Assembly (NCBI GenBank): GCA_026419705.1
Contig: JANZYY010000144.1
Coordinates: 1 to 10,415 of the forward strand
Reading direction: 5' to 3'
Source: Fischerella sp.
Lineage (GTDB): Bacteria; Cyanobacteriota; Cyanobacteriia; Cyanobacteriales; Nostocaceae
Length of the DNA stretch: 10,415 nucleotides
A model generated the notes under the pieces. The model was not told the origin of the DNA. It searched no databases and saw only the letters and a list, made by a program, of their open reading frames with translations. Shown one piece after another: positions 8,721 through 10,415 of the stretch. The number at the start of each line of letters is the position of its first letter. Positions within the stretch are counted from its first letter, which is position 1. A program made the position numbers and the translations under genes.

Positions 8721-8728
8721 GAAAAAGT
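8721..8728 (+). repeat. Target site duplication, right copy (GAAAAAGT)
   Basis: It is identical to 8573-8580. The bases that follow, AG at 8729-8730, complete the ancestral xisH stop TAG when joined to the T of the left copy. Confidence 0.85.
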
Positions 8729-9064
8729 AGAAAAATATCGACAAGTGGTTTGGGATATTGCAAGCATATAGCAATATCAAAGCTAGTAATGAAAGGTGGA
8801 AGCAGAAGTGATTTTTGATGTGGTGCGCGACGCTACCAGGTTGTCCATGTTGGCTGGTCAAACAAACGTCACATGTATGGCTGCATTTTGCATCTCGATA
8901 TTAAGAATGGAAAAATTTGGATTCAGCATGATGGGCACAGAAGGGGGAATTGCCAATGTACTGGTGAAGCGCGGTGTACCTAAAGAAGATATTGTGTTAG
9001 CCTTTCATTCTCCTTTCAAACGCCAGTTTACGGAGTTTGCTGTGGGATAATTAAGGTTTGCAGT

Positions 9065-9070
9065 AGGAGG
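9065..9070 (+). promoter_or_regulatory. Strong ribosome-binding site for the RAMP gene
   Basis: AGGAGG is a perfect Shine-Dalgarno core. It lies 3 bases before ATG 9074 and 6 bases before ATG 9077. The second spacing is the better one, so translation probably begins at 9077. Confidence 0.65.
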
Positions 9071-9073
9071 CGA

Positions 9074-10396
9074 ATGATGCAGTATGACTATTACGCCTAT
9101 AAGAAATGGCAACTGAGCGATCCGTTACATAACCTAAAACAAGCTGTAGCAGAGTTTAAACAAGCTTCAGAAAAGATTAAGCAAGCAAAAAAACAGAAAG
9201 ATAAAAATGCACAGCAACAGGCAGAACAAGAGCAAAGAAAAGCAAAACAGAGGATAGAAACATCTGCTAAAGAATCTGTTCAGATCGAACCTCATCTTGC
9301 TTATCTCTGGTTTGTTGCAAAAAAAGAAGAAAATGATAAAAAAGCAAAACTCAACACAGAAAGTGCTGCCTATGTTCGTGATACTTGGCAAAAACAGTTG
9401 ACTGCCAACTTTATTCCGAGTGAATTTCAATTCCTGCCGAAATTCTTTGACCTCAACCACCTGCCATCCCTCAGCTTCATGCTGCGTATTCCCTTCAAAT
9501 TGCGCAAACCCTATCTGAGCAAAGACGATCGCGCCTTTCACCTGCTCGATCACCCCGTCCGTAAAGATAAGGTGTTTCAAACGCCAATGGTTGCTCCCAG
9601 CAGTTGGAAGGGAGCACTGCACAGCGCCATGCTGCAAAAGCTGGTTGAATGGTGGTCTGGTTTAGATGAAACTAGAAAGAGCGATCGCAACCATAAGAAA
9701 CAGTTTGTCGCACGGCGAATTGGTATTGCAAAATTATTCGGTACTGAGAAAGGAACTGAAATCGATAGTCAAGAGTTTGAGGGTTACCTGGATAACTTTA
9801 GTGATGACCACTCGGCACGCTGGTATCGACGATATGTCCGCCGTTATCTATCTAAAACAGGTTTCTTCTCAGGTCGGCTTTATTTTTATCCAACCTTCTT
9901 TAACAAAATTGGACTGGAAGTGATTAATCCGCACGATTGCAAAACTGGTGCGGGCAAAAATCCGATTCTGATTGAATCTGTTCCCATTGGCGCAACGGGA
10001 GAGTTCGTTTTGCTGTATGTTCCCTTGGGCGAGGTGCAAGCCAGTGAAGTTGCTGAGGACTTAAAGGGAGTTATTGAAGGGGTGCGCGATATGCTTACGG
10101 TTTATGGCTTCGGGGCAAAGACGAGCAGCGGCTTTGGAGTTGCAGAGCCAAATGACAAAATCGAACTTGGGATTCGAGCAGATTGGTCATGGTCAACACC
10201 ATCTGCAACCGAAGTAAAAACTCCTGAGCCGGAACTACCTCGATATCTGATTGCACCTGGACAACTTCATCCAGACTTTCTAGATTCTGATGGTAACTTC
10301 AAGTCTGAGATAGAATATCTACAAGGAAAATCTGCCAAGAAAGCGAAACAGCTTTATCAAAAAGCTAAAGATTGGTGGGAACGCGAAGGTCGTTAA
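9074..10396 (+). CDS. RAMP superfamily CRISPR-associated protein (type III), with charged N-terminal extension
   Basis: This 440-residue protein has a Lys/Gln/Glu/Ala-rich, probably coiled-coil segment at about residues 21-66. RAMP-type features follow: DHPVRKD (159-165), then MVAPSSWKGALHSAM (172-186), matching the D-x-P-x-x-R-D ... P-x-x-x-S-S-x-K-G-A-L signature of Csm3/Cmr4-like subunits; LFG (221-223); FSGRLYFYP (265-273); a VINPHD block (283-288); and a C-terminal glycine-rich loop, YGFGAKTSSGFG (344-355). Asp159 is in the position of the target-RNA-cleaving Asp of Csm3/Cmr4, so RNase activity is possible but inferred. The INPH block recalls Cmr6, and I cannot assign it to one subunit. 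It lies on the same strand as cmr1, with its own strong ribosome-binding site; ATG 9077 may be the true start (numbering here is from 9074). The tail (YLQGKSAKKAKQLYQKAKDW) is helical and basic. Its position beside cmr1 supports a role in a type III-B effector. Confidence 0.85.
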   Translation: MMQYDYYAYKKWQLSDPLHNLKQAVAEFKQASEKIKQAKKQKDKNAQQQAEQEQRKAKQRIETSAKESVQIEPHLAYLWFVAKKEENDKKAKLNTESAAYVRDTWQKQLTANFIPSEFQFLPKFFDLNHLPSLSFMLRIPFKLRKPYLSKDDRAFHLLDHPVRKDKVFQTPMVAPSSWKGALHSAMLQKLVEWWSGLDETRKSDRNHKKQFVARRIGIAKLFGTEKGTEIDSQEFEGYLDNFSDDHSARWYRRYVRRYLSKTGFFSGRLYFYPTFFNKIGLEVINPHDCKTGAGKNPILIESVPIGATGEFVLLYVPLGEVQASEVAEDLKGVIEGVRDMLTVYGFGAKTSSGFGVAEPNDKIELGIRADWSWSTPSATEVKTPEPELPRYLIAPGQLHPDFLDSDGNFKSEIEYLQGKSAKKAKQLYQKAKDWWEREGR

Positions 10397-10415
10397 CTTG
10401 CTGAAGCTCCAGTAC

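Larger units (their letters stand above)
8570..9050 (+). pseudogene. xisI: Decayed xisI (fdxN element excision controlling factor XisI), split by a MITE
   Basis: The ancestral ATG is at 8570-8572, overlapping the xisH end; after removal of 8581-8728 it reads MEKVEKYRQVVWDIAS. Past 8766 the frame is broken (TAG at 8769 and three stops at 8784-8792); YSNIKASNE is readable in a shifted frame. VEAEVIFDVVRD (8796-8831) follows, then a lost C near 8831 moves the frame to RYQVVHVGWSNKRH and MYGCILHLDIKNGKIWIQHDG (8831-8935). An extra C at about 8936 returns it to TEGGIANVLVKRGVPKEDIV and the C-terminal FKRQFTEFAVG, stop at 9048-9050. Apart from the indels, nearly the whole ~110-residue family sequence is preserved, including GW and IQHDGTE...I.GVPK..IVL.FH motifs, so decay is fairly recent. 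An apparently open 84-codon frame from 8796 is only part of this fossil and out of frame in its middle. Confidence 0.9.

Noticed and set aside
8542..8730. Short open frame of 62 codons across the MITE
   Set aside because: It runs through the transposable element and the wrong frame of xisH and has no recognisable protein features.
8796..9050. Open frame of 84 codons starting at GTG, as a small intact gene
   Set aside because: Its two ends match XisI but its middle (8831-8935) matches XisI only in a different frame, so it is part of a frameshifted pseudogene.
9167..9637. 156-codon open frame on the minus strand
   Set aside because: It is antisense to the RAMP gene; its Phe/Leu/Cys-rich tail is simply the complement of the Lys/Gln/Glu-rich coding stretch.
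7133..10415. A CRISPR repeat-spacer array expected near cas genes
   Set aside because: No regularly spaced direct repeats of 25-40 bases are visible in the window.

Overview
The window looks like chromosomal DNA of a heterocyst-forming or related filamentous cyanobacterium. At least eight copies of the HIP1 octamer GCGATCGC are scattered through it (for example near 75, 2383, 3447, 4833, 5899, 6430, 7191 and 9680). Its proteins also fit this: a cyanobacterial-type two-partner-secretion exoprotein, a very long TamB, and XisH/XisI remnants.

Left part (1-6940), cell envelope. The window opens inside a secreted beta-helical exoprotein, of which only the C-terminal 291 codons are present. A 144-base gap separates it from a 1682-residue TamB/DUF490 protein on the same strand. 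TamB-type proteins span the periplasm and serve outer-membrane assembly or lipid transport, so this is an envelope/secretion neighbourhood. Convergent to tamB is a MarC-family inner-membrane protein. The 220-base gap between the two genes holds an imperfect inverted repeat.

Right part (7133-10415), CRISPR. A Cmr1 gene of a type III-B (Cmr) effector complex starts at 7133 and a second RAMP-superfamily Cas protein lies at 9074-10396, both on the + strand. The second protein has an unusual charged, probably coiled-coil N-terminus and a candidate Csm3/Cmr4-like catalytic aspartate. No Cas10 gene and no repeat-spacer array lie inside the window, so the remainder of the locus is presumably to the right.

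The 891 bases between the two cas genes are not empty. They hold a decayed xisH-xisI pair, readable almost end to end once a few frameshifts, one nonsense codon and one internal deletion are allowed for. A 140-base MITE-like element (8581-8720) sits exactly at the xisH/xisI overlap, with similar terminal inverted repeats and a perfect 8-base target duplication (GAAAAAGT). Removing the element plus one duplication copy restores both the xisH stop codon (...PWKK-stop) and the xisI start (MEKVEKYRQ...), which is strong internal proof of the insertion. This is the most informative structure in the window. I do not see a wholly new system; the nearest candidates are the divergent RAMP protein and the XisH/XisI pair embedded in a cmr locus.
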